A stretch of 64,000 bases of DNA from Typha latifolia (GCA_019914945.1 CM034099.1:20920704-20984703), one strand, 5' to 3'; shown: positions 26,501 through 39,399, counted from the first letter of the stretch. Made by a program: numbers and translations. The notes: generated by a model not told the origin, from the letters alone.

Positions 26501-29500
26501 TTTCTGAATAGTAGTTGATATTATAAGGGCAAGGCTGCTTTGGACTTTTGCAACTTGAACCCAATGCGCACATTTCGTGGCTGCAGGGAAGGTGCCTACT
26601 AGTTCTTGATTCAGTTGGGCTATACATGCCAAGATCTTTATCCTGCATAATAGATGCTCCATATACCAGGGAGCACCTGCCAATCAATCATCGGAAATAA
26701 GTGCTAAAACTGCTGACAAATTAGAACAACCTCCTTTATTTCTGTTTTAGGGATAAAAGTACCAACTAATAAGACCGACACAGAAGCATTCTACACGGCT
26801 AGTGGCATTTACATGGAGTATGCTTAGGTGCATAATAATCATGTAATGTTGGCAACATTTTCCACACTAAAAGAAAAGGGAAAAAAAAGTTCCATTTGAA
26901 ACCATAATAGGAGAGAATAAAAAAAAAAGAGAGTTGCACTTTGGGAGAATTCAAAAGGTTAGGTACTGTTTGAACTTCTATTCTGATTATCAACATGTGC
27001 ACACCAGAATAAGAGAGATGCTTTCAAGTAAAATCAAATCCAGACCTGCTTACCACCTGCATGACACCTGTAAACAGTTGCCACTGTAAAATAAAATAGT
27101 ATTTAACCAGGCATACTATCCTCCAACCTGCCCAGGAAATAGTTAAGTTTCTCAAGGGAACAGCACTATTAACATCCTCCAAAACTCCTCCCCAGGAGTT
27201 GGAGGCATAAGAATATTGTTTGTATGAATCATGTTTGACAATATTATATCCTCTTTTTTCAGTTTAATTGATAAGCTACCAGAAACTACTAAGTTGAGCC
27301 AGCATTTATTCTTCCTCACATTCGTCTCCTTTTCATTTAAAGCAATTCCATCTATTCAACATGCGTAGTCATACTATACTATATTACATGCACAAGCATG
27401 CAATCGCATGTAAAAAATCATGTGCAAAAGGGATGCTTAACATGAATATGCATATCAACACAGTGCATTAAGGCAGATTCCAAGATACACATGGCATGCA
27501 CAAGAGCAGGTATAATTATCCTTACATCAGTGCACACAAGGTACACATTCATAATTGCACATATGTTAACATGAATGCTTATACAAACAAATACAATAAC
27601 TGTGTGAAGAAAAGTTCAGATGGAATGGTAACAGTGGATAGTTAAAGAAGAAAAATGTCCGCATACCAAACTACTATGATAGCCAGACAATGGAGCACAT
27701 TGAATGCAATCACAGGGGACCCAAAGCAGGTCACTTCCAGCATCCAATGCTACAAGAAAGGATACATTAGGTGTCCCAATATCAATCCAGGTGTAGTGTA
27801 ACCTGTCCATGTAAGTAAAACACATGGTCATAAGGGTTAGCGAGGCAGAAGCTGCTTTAAAAGAATGCACTTTTTAAGGAGACGAGGGCTATTCAAATAT
27901 CCAAATTATGAGATGCTAAGATACTTTAGAAAACAAGCACAGTCTACCAGGAGCTACATGTGCTTCTTCAAAATAATAGAAATTGAACTGATTCAAAGCT
28001 TCCTAAATATTGAAGTAAAATTTAATTTTAAGCGGACAAAGTGTCCCATCTCCCCAATTGAATGAATACTACAAAATGAGAAGGAAAGCTTATTACTCAT
28101 TATTGGCTTGGTTTCCTCATTTAAATACATAACAGAACAAGAGGAAAGTAAAAAAAAATGATTAGCAGAACACAAGTAGAGCTAATAGACCTAGGTTATT
28201 CTTCCTCTATTGTACAACTAAAACTTTCAGATCCTTACATGTTAAAACACAGATGACACTAGCTACTTAAACACTTGGATATCTTTGTGATTTGTATTTT
28301 GATTACTTCACTATTTTCTAATAAATGGACTTGCTTATGCATTATCTAATTGAAGGTTTAATAATGACATTTATAATATTATGATGTTCTTCAATGAATT
28401 TTAAAAAGATTTTAGAAATATATATACGGCTTTTCTTCTTTCTTCTTTTCTTACATTATTTACCATACTCAAAAGTTCTTATGTGATTAACCAAGGATAG
28501 CATATGTGGCTGTTTGTGCACCAATTGTAAGCTTAGGATCATGCAGTACCTTGGTAACAAAGCCTTGCGAATATCGATCTAGGAGTACTGGAAGAAAAAT
28601 ATGTATATTTTTATTCCTTCCTTGTTAGCATACATATTTATCTACATATGACTAGGAGTCCACTACAACATACTTTAAATATATAATTCAATTAGGGGGT
28701 ATATACACACTGATTAGTGAATCCACATTTTATTCATAAACACATAACTGCATATATTTGTTTGTAATAAAAAATAAAAGTGAGTACAAAATAACTGTTT
28801 CCTGTGGTGGTCTACGGAAAGTAGCTTGGGCTTGAGGATGAGACAATGTATCTAGGAATCCAAACCTTTGTAGGTACATACCATTTCATTTTTCCTATTT
28901 TCTCCCTGCATTTACTTCGTCATCAAATGTTTCGTTAGTTGCTACTGTCTGCAAAAGTTCTATTAAATATTATTTTAATCATTCCTTGATCTTATCACAA
29001 TTGCAAAAGGTATGACTATATCATGACAAGTGCAAAACTATTAGCATGTTCCTTGAGTTTTAATGACTTCCATGTGCACATTTGCCACAAGAAGATTTGC
29101 TAGATCTGGTTTCCTGACAGGTACCATATAGCCAGTAAATATCATTCGAGGGTTATATTCCTTATGAAGAACTTGACTTATTATTTACAGAATGACAAGA
29201 CATGGAAACTAATAGCATGCACACCTATATGTTTGGGTCAACAAGCAAAAGTTCAATTCTGAGGGCTTCAACATGAAAACCTCAATAAGATAATGGTAAG
29301 CTGAAGACTACAGCCCTCCTTAACTGCATCACACTATGAGATGGATGGAATGCCAGGAATTGGGGCGAGTAAGCCTTATGGAAAAAAAAACACAGGTTAA
29401 TTGACACCTTCTCCAACCATCAGCAGTTCATCTAGCATTCACCATTTAACATCAGCCAACACTTCTACAATTTGGGAGGAATCCAATAAAAGAAATAACA

Positions 29501-30350
29501 CGTCCAACTCCAAGGACGATGACAATAAAAGGAAAAATTAAGACCACTTCACCATGACAGAGCTATATCAAACCCAACATACATGCTGTGACTAGCCAAT
29601 AAAATTGAAGTCGCTACAAGGAGGATAAGCAACTACATGCAGATTAACATTTGCACAAAGTTACCAAAGATAACAATATGCACAGAGATGAACAACCTTA
29701 GGTGTAACAAACCGTCTACTACTCTAATCACATTTGCCCCAAACCTACGTCTTTGAAAACTGCCAAGTCTGGTAAAGTCAACCAACAAGATAGGAGGAAC
29801 TCAAAAAATATCCCCGACATCCCAGCAGTCAATACGCAAAAACCTAGACATATTTTACAGACAAGCACCAAAGAACAAATATTTCTAAGAAACAATCTAC
29901 TGTCCATCGTCATTCCTCCAGATGGTACCACATTGCTTTCAATTCGCCTCATTACTTCAATAATTAACAAAACACGGATTCACAGCAACTAACCAGATCT
30001 AATTCAAGAATAAAAGGAAGCAAAGTAATTGAACATAGAAAAAGGAAAGAACCAACCTACCATCCGAAATCATTCCCGAGCGAGAAGGTCTCACTCCCCT
30101 CAGAAGGGTACAGCCTCTGGTACCTGCCCCCGAGGCGTCGCTTCTGCCTTTGTAGGTCGCTCCTCACCAATGCCTCGTAGTACTCCGTGCTCCTCCAGCT
30201 CGGCCACTTTCCCACGCCCCGAGAAGCCGCTACGTCCCGTGCCTCGTCGGAGAAGCGGTGAACCAGCCTCGAGGAGAAGGTGAGCGAGTGCGAGCTCCAC
30301 GGCAAGAAGCACAAGATCACCGCCAAGGCAAGATGGTAGAAGGACGCCAT
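20569..30350 (-). CDS. ASPL1: Aspartic proteinase-like protein 1 (pepsin-like, family A1), GPI-anchor type
   Basis: Ten exons, in coding order: 30061-30350, 27667-27802, 26410-26642, 26083-26310, 25301-25439, 25158-25228, 24973-25072, 23853-23916, 23698-23769 and 20569-20801. They join without a frame break to 521 residues, matching the roughly 528 of the Arabidopsis homologue (from memory). Residues 1-22 are a signal peptide, followed by LTFSSRLVHRFSDEA. The first active-site loop is LDAGSDLLWVPCDC with Asp117; the second is LVDSGSSFTFLP with Asp323. Conserved stretches include HLPCSHEMCALGSSCKS, NYYSENTSSSGSLVED and DGLLGLGFGDIAVPSFL. The Ser/Pro-rich tail ends in a hydrophobic run (LLLLLTLFTVISIG), a GPI-anchor signal that predicts attachment to the outer plasma membrane. 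The first loop reads DAG instead of the usual DTG/DSG. Introns 1, 2 and 9 are 2.3, 1.0 and 2.9 kb, and intron 9 contains repeats. Confidence 0.93.
21753..21916. repeat. Tandem duplication, about 81-bp unit, in ASPL1 intron 9
   Basis: AAATGAGAATAGAAAGAAAT at 21753 recurs at 21834, followed in both copies by G(C/T)-GTGCTGACCGAA-CAATCTAA and GATAAGCACCAAGGTTGTGA. The second copy has a 5-bp insertion (GAGCC) and a few substitutions. It marks the left edge of a repeat-rich part of the 2.9-kb intron. Confidence 0.85.
22353..22439. repeat. Cluster of inverted repeats in ASPL1 intron 9
   Basis: GTGTGCCA-G-TGGCACAC at 22387-22403 is a perfect 8-1-8 palindrome. GCCGTGTCGA (22353-22362) is the exact reverse complement of TCGACACGGC (22416-22425). 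TGGCATGGCAC (22366-22376) nearly matches the reverse complement of GTGCCAAGCCA (22428-22438). The segment is much more GC-rich than the surrounding intron, so it is probably a fragment of an inserted repeat. Confidence 0.6.
23444..23465 (-). other. G-quadruplex-type tract in ASPL1 intron 9
   Basis: On the sense (minus) strand the tract reads six G, T, four G, T, ten G. The long run can supply two G-tracts, giving four in all with very short loops. It lies in the intron between exons 9 and 10, about 230 bp downstream of the intron's 5' splice site. Confidence 0.6.
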
Positions 30351-30757
30351 GGTGGCCTCAGATCCGAAGTCTGCGGTGCGGAAAAGAGTGGATCTAGGGC
30401 TCGGGAGTCGGCGGCCGAGCTCGACAGAGAGAGAGGAGATCGGATCTCCCCCCCACCTCCTTTCGATGCTTATAGCGCTCGAACTCTAGCTGGGGCGAGG
30501 ACGAGCTCTAAGGTAATGGGATACTCATAACCCTTCCTCTTGGAGCTAGGTTTTGAAGCAAGAGAGAAGGAAAGATCTAGGGTTTCGTTCGAAGACCTTG
30601 TGCTTGGGGTTTCGCGTGTAGAGAAAGAGAGAGAGTGAGTGAGAGTGAGCGCTTTTCTTTTGTTTCTTTCTCCTCTCTGGAACTCGGCGAAAAAGAACGA
30701 GAGAAGCTTCCGAATTTTACAAATAACCTCCTACATTTTATGATCAGCAAACAACTC

Positions 30758-30767
30758 CTTATATATA
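30758..30767 (-). promoter_or_regulatory. TATA box of the ASPL1 gene
   Basis: TATATATAAG on the minus strand about 410 bp upstream of the ASPL1 ATG. Downstream of it on the same strand lies a leader-like CT-rich segment (CACTCTCACTCACTCTCTC). It is the clearest TATA element in the region. Confidence 0.55.
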
Positions 30768-31879
30768 GCCGTTGGCCTTAATAGATCAACTACGAAGGAT
30801 CGCTTTGTAATATTGAACATCTTGGGAGATCGGGAAGAATACGAAACAGTGGAATCCCTACGATAGGATGCTGATCACAGCCGTTAATATTGGTGGTCCT
30901 TCGCGGTGCTGTGTAGGTTTCGCTATCGTAGATGGGACCCAACGGGCGGCGTGGTTGCTTTTTCCTATGGGCCGGTTGGGAGAGACACGTGGTTGACCCA
31001 GTGCCGACGTGTCAGGAAGAAGGTGGGGCCTTTGTTTGCAAGCTTTTGACCGATCTAGCCCTCCCTATTTTTTCTGGTAGAAATCCCCACAATTTTTTTT
31101 AAGCATGAAACGAGGGCGAATTTGTCAACAAAACTGATACACTATATAACAATTTTTAAGCACAAGTCACTTTTTAATTCACCAATAGATGTGAAAATTT
31201 TCAGATAAGTCATTAAATCAAAATTCAACTTTTACTTAGAAGGTTATTGTCCAATTCAATAATTTTTACTAATGTGATAAAATTTACATAGTCTCATATT
31301 TAAGTTTCAAAATAAATTAGACAATAAAAAAGTTTGACAGAATTATAATAGTAAAAAAAAAATTTGTTTGCTAACTGATCAAATAAACAAAAGAAAACAA
31401 TGCCAAAGTCATTAAGAACAAAATAAAATGACAGCTTCCTAATATGGCTTGAACACTTCACAAATAGGAAGTGCGAACACAAACGAATGCAGACCAGAGG
31501 AAGTGAATTCACATGTCTAAATAAATATTTGGATGCCATTTCATTGCAAGCATGTGTTAGATGAACATCGCCATTCATTCTTGTGTTGGATATTCCGAAA
31601 GCTTATATTGACATATTTTAGGATACCAGCTCATCGTTTCCAATACCAAATAAAATACACTAACATGAGCAAAAAGTGCCCAAGGGCCTCAAAATTTTAT
31701 TAGCTCAACGAGGGAGCCAGAAAGTTCAAAATGCTTCCTCAATACCAAATGGGTTACTCAAGAGGATACCGCAAGTGATGCGTATTTAGTACATGAATCA
31801 AGATGATCTGTTGGCCTTGGAGATGTAAATTGTCATCTGCCTATCCAGAAAAACGAACAACTTTGAGGAGGCATATAAA
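30768..31879. other. Intergenic between ASPL1 promoter and MIC60 3' end
   Basis: The ASPL1 promoter side (30770-31060) is moderately GC-rich and holds ACGTGT/CACGTGG-type words near 30990. From 31100 to 31700 the sequence is AT-rich without recognisable coding potential. The last roughly 200 bp before 31880 should be the MIC60 3' UTR. Confidence 0.55.
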
Positions 31880-34800
31880 TCAAGTGAACGTAATTGATGT
31901 GGCGTATGATTGAAGAAGAGAAAGTGTTTGATCTGCTATTGCACGAGTCCTTGCCTGCCTCACCCAATCGACGACAACTTTCTCTGCTTCACTTCCATGT
32001 ACCCCTCCTTCTAAGGCATCCGCCGCCTCTGCCAATTTCCCATCTACCAAAAGATTTTCAACTCTGGTAATGACAGATTCAATGCTATCTCCAGATTGAT
32101 CCTCTTTCATCTGAACAATCATGGAAAAATAAATTAGATAATCATATTACCAAACCAATCAACTAGATGAAAAGAGTATAAATGGACAAGTATCAAAAAA
32201 TCATATTTGTAGTTATATCTCAATTACCTTTATGGAAGAAGCAACGTGAGCTACAGCATGAGCTAGGATGCCACCACCACCAGCCGGTATAAGGCTAAAA
32301 TGCCTCAGGGTTCCCTTCAAGGAATTGAACTGCACTAAAAAAAACTGACAGTGAGTCAGGTAGTGGAAAAGAAGTAGAAGTGTAGTTTTTAACAAGATTT
32401 TGAGGCTAAAGTATGTGTTACTTGTCAAGTACAACGTAACACAAAACTCCTCTTGTTATTGTGCAAGTATTACTACTATCACTGTTATTTGAAAGAGATT
32501 AGAAGATGACCCTTTTCCTATACATATGGGATGTAGACTGATGCATACATGCTAACCAACAAAAACTTCTTAAAAAAATACTACAAGAAGAAACTATATG
32601 TAAATGAATAAGAAGTACCCAAGCATTAATAAGCAATTAATTATGGCTGCATTTCGATGTGGTTTAAGTTTATTTTTAAAGTTTAAACCGATTTAGTGAG
32701 CACCAAGTTAGTTTAGTATCCAGATACTAGTTTAAGATAAAATGGGTTTAGGGTGACCTACTTAAACCTATTATTCTCTCTCCTCTCCTCTCCTCTCCTC
32801 TTCCATCCAATTTATTTATGTTTATCAACAAAATTCAATTATCATTTTGCCCTTAAAAGACATCACTTCAGTCAACCATCATTTTAATCTCTCTCCTCTC
32901 TCTCCTCTATCCATTATAAAGGGTATTTTAGTCATTTTACATAAAATTTCTTAAATTCACTACTTTTAATTGGCATATTAAGTGTAATTACGACACCACT
33001 AAACCAGTTTATAATCAAACACCATATTTTCCTATTCTTGTTTAAGCTACCTTATTCAAGTTTGAAAAATGAGGTGGCTACTAAGGCTTAGGAGTTAAAC
33101 TATATCCAAACACCGCTAATGTGAACCAAAGTATTTATTGCAAGGTTAAGTTGAATAATAGAATCACTACCATAAAAATAACAACCCAAGATTCATGGAA
33201 ATAAAGCTGTAGTCCAGACTTGCCTTTTGTTTCAGCTGCATTTGAGTACCAGTTCCATGCTTTAATACTTCTTCTGGAAGGGATGAAAGTGCCAACTCTA
33301 AGAGTGAATCTTTATCAATACCTTCAAGAAACTTACACAATGAATCTACTTCTGCTTGAACTGGTAGCCCTTTTGACAGAGCTTCCTCCAAGGCAAGTGT
33401 CCCCTGAAAGATCAATGTACAAATATTATCAGTACTGAAATAGCCAGATATAAATCATCGTATTGTCTAAACTTCAATCATATACATGCAAATTAAGCTA
33501 TAAGAGATTACACAACTCACCAATGCAAGCTTGTGAACAGAATGACTCTGGCTGGCTTCTTCAGATCTTGCATAGAATGCCATGCACAAGGCATTTATCT
33601 AGAAAGGACCAAACCACTTAAAATCACCATAAGGATGTTATCTATTTTAGCAATAATTGGCAATTGCCACACAATAGTGTATGTGCATAACACAAAAGAC
33701 GGTGATAGAGTATAAAGTATAAACAGGTGCAGGTGCCACTCATGACAGAAAACTCATACATTGAGGTTTGCTTCAGCAATTTTTTCGATCTGGGATGCTT
33801 TCTCCTTTGCAATGGCTGCAAACAATTCAGCCTTTGCCAATTCTTGAACTTTCTCAAGTCGTGCATCAATTTCCTCGTCCTACAGGAAGGAAAGGATAGA
33901 GATGTTTGCCTTAATTATGACATACAACACATAGGCCAATGAATTGCTAGCATGCAGAATACAGAAGCACACACCTTACGTTGCAATTCCTCCCGAAGAT
34001 TCTGCTCAGCTTTTTCTTGAAGGGTCTTGATTGTACTAGCAGACTTTACTTTCTCTTTCTTCAGCTCCTGAAATACAACCAACGATGAATATTTTAAATT
34101 TTGAAAGCGTCTGTATATCAACCTATTGCCTAATATGAGTTTATTGTTTCAAACATATTTCACACAAAAGAAGGCTCTAAATCAATTAAATATTTTATTC
34201 TCTAATTAAACACCTTCCTATCTGAATAAGACTCAAGCCTTCTAGTTAGATTCAACAAAGTTCTTATTGTCGAGGAAGAAGCAAGAGAAAAAAAAGAGGA
34301 TATCAAACCACAAGTTGGACTGGTCACATTGAAAAATAAAAAATCATGCCCATGATCCTAGGAAGGTATTGTCATTAGCCAAAGACCATTTAATAACATC
34401 AAGAAGAAGCAACCTTAGCACAACAAGAACTTCCAAAAGCTGTGGCTAGTTTGCATTATCCAGTCGTTTTCAAACTAGGAATCAAATTGGATGAGATCAA
34501 TATTCAAGAAACCAACATCAGACCAGAACCAGATCAAAGGGTGTAAGGTATAGAGAAGAGCTCCTTGGAATCATTAGCATATCCTCTGGAATAATATTGA
34601 TCCATTGAGTGAAAGCCCTTCTGCATGGGACATGGGACTCCCAGAACAGTATGGCTGACCTACCTATCTATTCAACCAGTTGTCTCATAGTCAACCAGGC
34701 CCACATCACAAGCCTACCTAACGAATACCAATATAACCCTGGCATTTTCTCCAGATCAATCACCCACCTCACAATGTCCCTCCAGAAATGCTGAATGTGG

Positions 34801-37800
34801 TGTCAAGTATAATGCACATAAATATCTCCAATCCTAAAGTGAATCCTACTTCAAATCTCCATTCCTTCATAACTGTCGCTTCTAAACCGTTCACAATGGT
34901 GCTAACTGGAAGCCTCTCCCTCTCCCTATATCTTCAATTTGATTACTGCCTTCAACTCCTTTCCTTTGTCAACTAACTGTATGGTATAGATTAGTCAAAC
35001 TTACTACACTTCAAAATCGATCTTTGAAGATGTCATTAAAAGTTGAACTTGCGAGCTTCAAACAGAGGATCACATGGCTTCCAATATGGTCTAATCAAAT
35101 AGACGGGGCTTGAGCTACCTAAGTTACACTCTAAGAGGCTATAACAACATACCTCTTTACATTGTAAAAGAAGTGGACAAAACATCCGAGCATCAACCTC
35201 ACTGTCATCTACACATTGACTCTATTACTGTAGATTCTTTTATTTTGCACGACTGTTTTTCAGTCCCATTCTTCTCCACAAAAAGGAAAAAAAGAGAATT
35301 TCTCAAATACAAGTCTCAGTTTATCATTAAATCTAAGAGAAAGGAAGTCTCTAACCAGTCAAATTACATCATTCACCAAAAGAAAGAGAAATTAATATCT
35401 ATGTTTCTGACATGTAATAAGAGTTAGTACATTGAAGTGCTCAAAAGATTTAATTGCAAGTGAGGACTAATATAAAGTTGTCATAAAGTGAGATGTGTAA
35501 CTGTATTTTTATGCAAAAACAAGTAACTATCATTATCTATCTAGATAATAAATCAAGAAAAACTCCCAGAAAGAAAAGTAGTTCCACTAACCATACCAAA
35601 TGGACAATTCTCTGGATAACAATTATAGAGGTGGAAAGAAAACATCTATTATGAAATACCATCAACCAAAAAAGATAAAAATAACTTCTAAATGATCGTC
35701 AATGTAGAAGCATAAACAAGAAAATTAAAAGATTTACTATGAAACAAACAGAGAAGTACTTAATTTAAAGACACTAACCAACTTTACGTCTATATAATCA
35801 ACATGTCAAAAGTAACGGAAACTATTAAAACTCAATAAAAATGGACGACATCAACATATTTACAAGAAAAGGAATGTCTTTTTTGAACCTTATCCAGAAT
35901 TGCAGCCTCTTCGGCATACATAAGTTCCCTAGCTCTTGCATCCTTCAGTTCCTTTTCATATTTCTCCTGAAGAGGATAAAATAAAACAAAAGAACAATGA
36001 GCTGCCTTACGGCATAGTCTCATATAAACGGTTCAATAGTCAATATCACCAACATGCTCTAGATTTTAATTGTCATCATCCAAGGAATTTGCTGTGCAAT
36101 GTGATAGAGGTGGCTTAGTCTATCCTGGTAATGCAATCTATTACAGTCATTTCCATATGAAGGATCCAATTTTATGCCCATTTTCTTCTATTTATTAGTC
36201 AGTCGCAAAATGTTTAGGCATTTGAACTGAAAAGGAATATCTCTAGTTCTCCACCCAAACAAATGAAAGTGGTGAAGAAGCAAGCCACTCCACCTGGAAT
36301 TATTTTCCTATTGAATGCTGCAGAAGATGGAGATTTAACTATATACAGGTTCCAACTGCTAATAAGAAAGTTTATTCAATAAAAATGGCAACAGCAACAT
36401 GTTCAGCCCAAGAAAGTTATTTTCATGCATAAGAAACAAAAATCTGCACGTAAAATAGATGGTCCGAGTTACAAAACAGGACAAACCTTCAGCTTCCTTT
36501 TCTCTTCAGAAAATATATAAGCATCTGATTCAGCTTGCTTTCTTTCAGCTGCGTGTATAGCTTCAATAAGATCAAGTATAAACTTTCCATCATCAGAGGG
36601 TCCCTTATCAGTTGGATTTTCGCTTGTGGTTACTGAAGCCTTCATTTTCCAATATAAAGAAAGAAAAAGTTACTAAGAAGCAAAAGGAAACGTCATATAA
36701 AGTATCAAAAAAGGAAATAACAGTCTTTTAAAAGTTTCTGCCATCAATAACCTCTTTGTTACTAGAAGAGGCTGCTAAAAGATCAGCACTCTCCCCTTTT
36801 CTGGGAAGATCAGGGGATTCTTCATCTTGCAGAGTGTATGACTCGGAGAGGGACTTGTCTGCTGTTCTTTCAGTATCTAGTGTTTCCTACAGGGGATAAG
36901 GTAATTTAATCAGTTCAGAAAGCAAAAGCAAGTGATGTTCAGGAACCACTGAAAGATGAAAATTTGATACTATGAGATTATGTTACTGAAAAATACTAGT
37001 GAAATGAAAATAGTTATTATATGGTTTTAGACTCTTAGTCTCTTTACTAAGTGACTGTTTTTTTAATAACCCAGGAGCAAAAATACATTGCCAAGAAAAT
37101 AACTGGTTAAACAATTTTTCAAGTAAGAATAAATCGGGAATCATGATATAATGTATCCAAAAAAGAAGCTAGGTGAAACCTTTGGCATCTCCATCATATT
37201 ATTGTGGTCAGAGGAAGCTTCTTTTGCATGAGATTGCTCAGAAGCAATAATAGAATCATCAGCTGCTACACTTTGTTCATTAGATGTTTCAGCCAGCATT
37301 TTTTCTTCCACATTAGGCTCATTTCTGTCCATTTCTGAGCTATTTTCATGTGATAGTTTAGAATCAACCTTTTGGTCATCTGGGACTTGAAAAGTCTCCT
37401 TAGTGAGATCTTCTGGTTCATGTTCTTTCACAGGAACTGGTTCCTCTTCTGCAGGTGCTATCTCTGAAGCAACTTCCTTTTTTATTTCAATATCTGTAGG
37501 AGGATGTGGTTTGCCACTATCGATGGTTGTAGTATCTGTCTCCAATGTGATTGGTTGTTTGTCAATTGTAACAGCTCCTTCTTGAGCAGAACTTCCCAGA
37601 TTTTCTGGCTCTTTTACAACAGCTTGATCACTGACAGTAACAGAGGATTTTCCGTCCTTGACTTGAAGGTTTATATATCCAGCCTGGTATGCTGCCATAG
37701 CAGCTGCACCCACAACTGCACTACCAAGAAAAATCTTTGAGATGTAATTCCCTGAATGAGAAGCTTCTTCCGCAGGGGCAGTTCTTTGAGATGAATTGCG

Positions 37801-38464
37801 CTGAGAATCATTTGAGAATTCATTTCTTGATGAAAGGAAGAAAGGCATCTGCTTTATGATGATATTATTTGTTAAAATCTGTTTTATACCAATTGGTTAA
37901 CAAAACAAGAGAAAGGAAATAAGAAACACATGTATTAAGAAATCCGAGAACACATAATAAAATGACTAGCAGCATTTCCTTCCGTGGACCTTCAAACAGA
38001 AACTGGGCTACTAATTTTCCTTTCTACACTATCATGGTTGCCTCATAGTCGCAGATGCAAAATCTATATCACGGTAACAACATGATCCAATCAACAGCTA
38101 TTCTATACCAGAAATCCTAACAGTGATTCTAACTACTAACTTAATTTACCAACAGTACGGAGATCCCTCTCACAAAAAGAACAAGGACGAGGAGCTCATA
38201 GATACCTGCTTTCTGATTGGATGAGGTATTCTCCTAAAGGACCGCTCCAAGGATAGATCCCTAATGCACCTGCAGCATCAGCAGAAGACATTAATAATTA
38301 CAGTCAACCTAACTTTCTAACAGAAAGAAAAAGATACGGAAACAATTAGCTTTCCCATGTGAAGCGATCAAGCGAGTCTCGAAGAGAATCGGAAAGTAGA
38401 AGAACATAAATCATAGATTGCAAACCCTAAGCAGAAAGGATCAATGAGCACACCTGCGAAACAT
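31880..38464 (-). CDS. MIC60: MICOS complex subunit MIC60 (mitofilin)
   Basis: Twelve exons, in coding order: 38454-38464, 38206-38269, 37180-37848, 36752-36886, 36487-36639, 35889-35966, 33975-34067, 33760-33879, 33521-33598, 33224-33403, 32228-32329 and 31880-32110. They total 1914 nt and encode 637 residues, near the plant MIC60 length. The Arg-rich N-terminus (RCIRDLSLERSFRRIPHPIR) is a mitochondrial presequence. One inner-membrane helix lies at about 61-84 (ISKIFLGSAVVGAAAMAAYQ), followed by an acidic linker and a coiled coil from about 330 to 450. The mitofilin signature GTLRHFSLIPAGGGGILAH is encoded by exon 11. MIC60 anchors crista junctions, and in plants it is also linked to lipid transfer with TOM proteins. 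Two structural oddities: the first coding exon is only 11 nt, and intron 10 has a GC donor (AAG|GCAAGT). Confidence 0.93.
32645..33116. mobile_element. MITE-like element (possibly PIF/Harbinger type) in MIC60 intron 10
   Basis: The ends form an imperfect terminal inverted repeat: GGCTGCATTTCGATGTGGTT on the left against GCGGTGTTTGGATATAGTTT read inward from the right. About two thirds of the first 22 positions match. The interior is non-coding and holds CCTCT-rich tracts. A GTGTTTGGAT-type terminus is common in plant MITEs. The flanking trinucleotides (TAT and TAA) would fit a decayed 3-bp target duplication, but this is not certain. Confidence 0.45.
34068..35888 (-). other. Large MIC60 intron, no gene recognised
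   Basis: This 1.8-kb intron 6 lies between the exons encoding ILDK and ELKKEK. The open frames at 34609-34976 and 35110-35427 show no family features and are probably decayed repeat sequence or chance. Confidence 0.6.
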
Positions 38465-39399
38465 CGTCGGGAGCTGTTGGGTAACGAATTCTTTTGGAAT
38501 CCGAAGAGCTTTGGGATTTCTAGGGTTTGATCGCTCCTCTTTGCCTCGTCTCGATCGATCTTTTCTCACTCTCCCGCCACCGGAGATAGGGGAGAGCGAG
38601 ATTAGCAGTAAGCTTCGCCTAAAATTACACTCAGGAAATGAAAAGGAAGAGAAAATAGAAGGATGCGCGAATCATGCGACACAGAAAAAAATGCAATTTT
38701 CCGTTGGACGGCTCTTGATTCATCCGTACAAAATGATAAGTACTTAGAGAGAAAATAGTAAATTTCTGGAGAACGTTCTCTTTTTCCCTTTAAATAAATA
38801 ATCTCCTATTTCCTTTTTCTAGAGAAACTCCTCCCTCAGTAGTTCAAACAGAGAGATGAAAAGAAATTCATCTTCTACTCGAGTTTTTAATGCTAAACAG
38901 GTCAAGCTTTTGAGAGAGCATTAGAGAAAAGGAATTAGTTCACTAAGAAAAGGAACTAATTCGCTAAGAAAAAGAAAAGGAAGGTTTCCTTTAAATTGTA
39001 TTCTTCTTTTTAATTCAATATTCCTCTCCCTGTTGACACGTCCACACAAGAGAAAAGAGATCAACTTGCAAGTATGTTTGGACAACTCACCCAACGAGTT
39101 TATCAACTCATATAACAGAAGAATCGACAATGTGGTATTTGTTATCGCGACCCACTTCTTTGCTTCAGGTTAGAGTTTAAGATCATCTCCAGTTCAATTG
39201 TATGATTCAGAGTAAAGGTAGCTACTTTCGGCATTCTTCCTTTTCATACTAGTCTGTCATCAGGGCAATGTTCATCTTTTGATTGAGCTCAACAAAGGAA
39301 ACCCCTAATCCAGTACATCGCCGGGTACAACAAATGAGCTATGACAATTCAAAACTATGTCAAAATACAAGAGGGGGTTAATTAGCAAGCATTAGGTCA
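38465..39399. other. MIC60 leader/promoter and CID gene 3' region
   Basis: On the minus strand the MIC60 ATG follows CCGACG, and upstream sequence has a CTAGGGTTT-type word read on the plus strand at about 38519. The remainder (38750-39399) is AT-rich and probably includes the 3' UTR of the CID gene, which ends at 39400. No extra exon was recognised. Confidence 0.55.

Noticed and set aside
30029..30530. Plus-strand ORFs opposite ASPL1 exon 1
   Set aside because: They are antisense to a clear signal peptide and propeptide-encoding exon.
34609..35427. Extra gene inside MIC60 intron 6
   Set aside because: The open frames have no family features, no continuity and no splice logic.
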